Assembly: GCA_904393115.1 (NCBI GenBank)
Contig: CAJFMX010000012.1
Coordinates: forward strand, 1 to 64,000
DNA: 64,000 nt
Source: an uncultured Clostridia bacterium
Lineage (GTDB): Bacteria > Bacillota > Clostridia > Christensenellales > UBA1750
Direction: 5' to 3'
A model generated the notes under the pieces. It did no database searches, was not told the DNA's origin, and was given only the letters and a program-made list of their open reading frames with translations. Position numbers and translations under genes: made by a program. Below are positions 61,911-64,000 of the stretch, piece by piece (within the stretch, counting starts at the first letter, position 1; each line of letters begins with the position of its first letter).

Positions 61911-63383
61911 TTACAGGTGCCTCCTTTTCAGCCAGACCACAACGCCCGCCGCCAGCACCACAATGGGCATGAGGAACACGCCGACGCCGGCCATGGCGTA
62001 CATCTCCGCCGTGCTCGTAAAGCGCAGGCTGTTGGTCATCAGGTTCTTGCCGATGATGGTCACGGTATCCGTCTCGCCGTTCATCCAGCGGATGGCGCCC
62101 AGCAGCAGGTCCGTATTGCCCGAAATGCCGTAGAAGGTGGAGGAGGTCACGAATCCGGCGCTGCCGAAGACCACGATCTTGGCGCCCGCGTCGTTGCCGT
62201 CCATATCGATTTCGCGCAGGGCGATTCCCACGTTCAGCGGGCCGCTCAGGTCGCCTTCCTCCTGCTCCACGACCGTGGAGTTCAGGTCCACCTTGGCGTA
62301 GGAATCCGCGGAGGTCGTCAGGATCGCCTGGGCTTCAATGTCGTCGTGCTCGATGGCCGGCAGCGACAGGGAGGTCGCATAGGGCAGCACCGCGACCTGC
62401 TCGTTCTCGGTCAGGCCCGCGGTCACGGCGTGGTCCTCCGCCGTGGGCACGATGTAGGCCGGGCTGCGGTAGTAGGCGTTCTCGTTGCCCTCGATGACGA
62501 GGGTGTGATCCACGGAGATGCCGTACAGGTCGAGCAGCGACTCAAACCCGGGCAGCTCCGGACAGGTGGCGTCCGTCAGGTACAGCATGTAGCCGCCGTT
62601 CTCCAGGAAGGAGCGGATGGCCACGCGCTCGTCCTCGCTCAGGTCCGTCTGCGGGGCGGCGATGATGAGGATGTCACCCTGCTTGAGCTTGTCCATGTCG
62701 GTGAGGGAGATGCTGTCCACGACCAGGTTCTCGCCCTCGATGTAGTCCACAAGGTAGCTCAGGTCGCTGACGGAGGCCTCCTGGTGGCCGGTGAGGAAGT
62801 AGGCGTTGTTGATCTCGTCCGCCGTGACAAAGGAGATGGCGTTGGTCAGCTTCTGCTCGCCGATGAAGGAGCGCAGCGTGAGCTGGTAGGAGCTGGTGTA
62901 CCCAAACTCATACATGTCGTACTGGTCGATGACGCGGTAGCGCGAGCCGTCCTCGTTGGTGACGATGACGGAGTTGACCGAAAGGCTCTCGCTGGTGAAC
63001 TGCTGGGCAAAGGTCGGGTTCTGGATGGGGTCCACGACCGTCACGGTGATGTAGTCCGGCGCCAGGCGGCGGTAGTTTTCCAGCAGGTTTTCCACGGTCT
63101 GGGACTCCGAACCCGTCTGCATCAGCGCGTAGATGTGCACCGGCTCGTCGATGGCCGAGACCACGCGCTCCGTCTGCTCCGAGATGGTGTAGAGCCGGTT
63201 GCTGGAGAGGTCGTAGGAAAGGCCCCAGACGTTGTCCAAGGTCGAGATGACGATGTTCAGCAGGATCGTGATGACGATGACCGCCACAACAAGCAGCGTG
63301 GCAAAGCCGCCGTGGCGCAGCCTTCTGGAGCTGAACAAAGAGGTCTTCTTCTGCTTCTGCTCGTTTTTCTGCTCATTGCTCAT
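61911..63383 (-). CDS. gldG: GldG-family ABC-type transport protein
   Basis: The 490 residues have an N-terminal membrane helix (about 30-52), a large extracytoplasmic GldG/ABC_transp_aux domain (YDLSSNRLYTISEQTERVV, then an alpha/beta part with IIAAPQTDLSEDER) and a C-terminal membrane helix before KRRHL. In Bacteroidetes GldG works in gliding; in Firmicutes the substrate is unknown. ATG at 63383 with GAGGG upstream; it follows the permease gene by four bases. Confidence 0.9.
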   Translation of the reverse strand: MSNEQKNEQKQKKTSLFSSRRLRHGGFATLLVVAVIVITILLNIVISTLDNVWGLSYDLSSNRLYTISEQTERVVSAIDEPVHIYALMQTGSESQTVENLLENYRRLAPDYITVTVVDPIQNPTFAQQFTSESLSVNSVIVTNEDGSRYRVIDQYDMYEFGYTSSYQLTLRSFIGEQKLTNAISFVTADEINNAYFLTGHQEASVSDLSYLVDYIEGENLVVDSISLTDMDKLKQGDILIIAAPQTDLSEDERVAIRSFLENGGYMLYLTDATCPELPGFESLLDLYGISVDHTLVIEGNENAYYRSPAYIVPTAEDHAVTAGLTENEQVAVLPYATSLSLPAIEHDDIEAQAILTTSADSYAKVDLNSTVVEQEEGDLSGPLNVGIALREIDMDGNDAGAKIVVFGSAGFVTSSTFYGISGNTDLLLGAIRWMNGETDTVTIIGKNLMTNSLRFTSTAEMYAMAGVGVFLMPIVVLAAGVVVWLKRRHL

Positions 63384-63387
63384 GGTC

Positions 63388-64000
63388 TTAACCCTCACTC
63401 CATCTTCTCTTTTCGGTCGTGTACACCGTCAGCAGCAGGAAGACCCCCGCAAAGCTGATCATGTAGATCACGCCCGTAAGGCTCAAAATTCCCGAAGAGA
63501 AATCCGTAAACCGCGCAAAGAGGGAGACCCACTCCAGCGCCGTGCACAGCCAGGACAGCATCGTCACGCTGGACATGGACGCAATGATCGAATCCAGCAG
63601 GTACAAAAACAGGATCACCACAAACGTGCTGATGGCCGAGGCCACCTGGTTTTCCGAAAGGTTGGACATGAACAGGCCCACCGCGATCAGGCAGCAGCCC
63701 ATCAGGAAGAAGCCCAGATAGTTGACAAACACCTCAATGGCTGAAACGTTGCCGTAGACCGAGAGGATGATGACGTACAGCCCGGTGCACACCAGCGTCA
63801 GGAAGAACACCGCGCACGCCGCGAGGAACTTGCCGCAGACGATCGACCACAGCGACAGGGGCGAGGTCAAAAGGAGCTGGTCCGACTTGGACCGCCTCTC
63901 GTCGCTCATCAGGCGCATGGTCAGGATCGGCACGATCAGGATGAAGATGAACGAGACGTTCGAAAAGAGCGTGCCGACGGAGGAGCTGGCGCTCAGCACG
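63388..64000 (-). CDS. ABC-2 type permease (GldF-like), 5' end outside the window
   Basis: At least 203 C-terminal residues are visible, with five or so membrane helices and the typical cytosolic DERRSKSDQLLLTSPLS coupling segment of ABC-2 permeases. The frame runs through the right edge, so the start is not seen. With gldG and the DUF4340 gene it forms an export system; the ATPase gene is expected further right. Confidence 0.9.
   Translation of the reverse strand, partial: VLSASSSVGTLFSNVSFIFILIVPILTMRLMSDERRSKSDQLLLTSPLSLWSIVCGKFLAACAVFFLTLVCTGLYVIILSVYGNVSAIEVFVNYLGFFLMGCCLIAVGLFMSNLSENQVASAISTFVVILFLYLLDSIIASMSSVTMLSWLCTALEWVSLFARFTDFSSGILSLTGVIYMISFAGVFLLLTVYTTEKRRWSEG

Overview
The window is about two-thirds G+C, and almost every gene lies on the - strand. 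It looks like a long housekeeping stretch of an endospore-forming Clostridia-class Firmicute. Evidence for the spore former is spo0A, spoIIR, a SipL-like coat protein, sleB, ypeB and ylbJ. The gene order follows the classic Firmicute backbone: rnc-smc-ftsY-ylxM-ffh-rpsP-khpA-rimM-trmD-rplS-rbgA-rnhB, then dprA-topA-trmFO-hslV-hslU, and rsmD-coaD-ylbJ-ylbK-ylbM with ylbN-rpmF. High G+C together with this gene set suggests a gut clostridial lineage, but the species cannot be named from the sequence. I saw no rRNA, tRNA, CRISPR array, insertion sequence or prophage.

Layout. 1-300: an AT-richer left edge with a cut-off gene and a small ORF, where the B. subtilis order would have codY. 374-9.1 kb: the HslUV protease, TrmFO, an unknown protein coupled to trmFO, topoisomerase I, DprA and a ComM-type AAA protein. 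9.1-13.3 kb: an accessory pair, GtrA and a very large double GT-C glycosyltransferase. 13.3-25.5 kb: ribosome assembly, tRNA modification, the SRP pathway (ffh, ylxM, ftsY), smc, rnc and acpP, including a decayed acetyltransferase next to ftsY. 25.5-31 kb: plsX, a HAD protein, rpmF, ylbN, ackA and pta. 31-40 kb: tmcAL, patatin, ylbJ, coaD, rsmD, folate cycloligase, alanine racemase and a carboxylesterase. 40-46.3 kb: the F-type ATP synthase operon. 46.5-51 kb: bioY behind a BirA operator, then a glycerol-3-phosphate oxidation trio. 51-58 kb: a metallo-hydrolase operon, then ypeB, sleB, spoIIR, ispE, sipL and spo0A. 58-64 kb: glpK, a lone 78-aa gene, and a GldG/DUF4340/ABC-2 permease cluster running off the right edge.

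The most unusual object is the ATP synthase. There is no atpH (delta) gene, but the C-terminal domain of delta is fused to the N terminus of the alpha subunit through a charged linker. Other points to check are tandem Spo0A boxes upstream of spo0A, a perfect 14-bp inverted repeat bracketing the ylxM-ffh promoter, a dyad inside the rpsP promoter spacer, a HAD phosphatase whose nucleophile Asp has become Glu, a long spoIIR/sleB overlap, and the double-catalytic-domain PMT protein. Genes cooperate in recognisable modules: co-translational targeting (Ffh/FtsY), acetate and energy metabolism (Pta/AckA and F1Fo), glycerol use (GlpK with the GlpA-like trio), and sporulation entry, germination and coat assembly.
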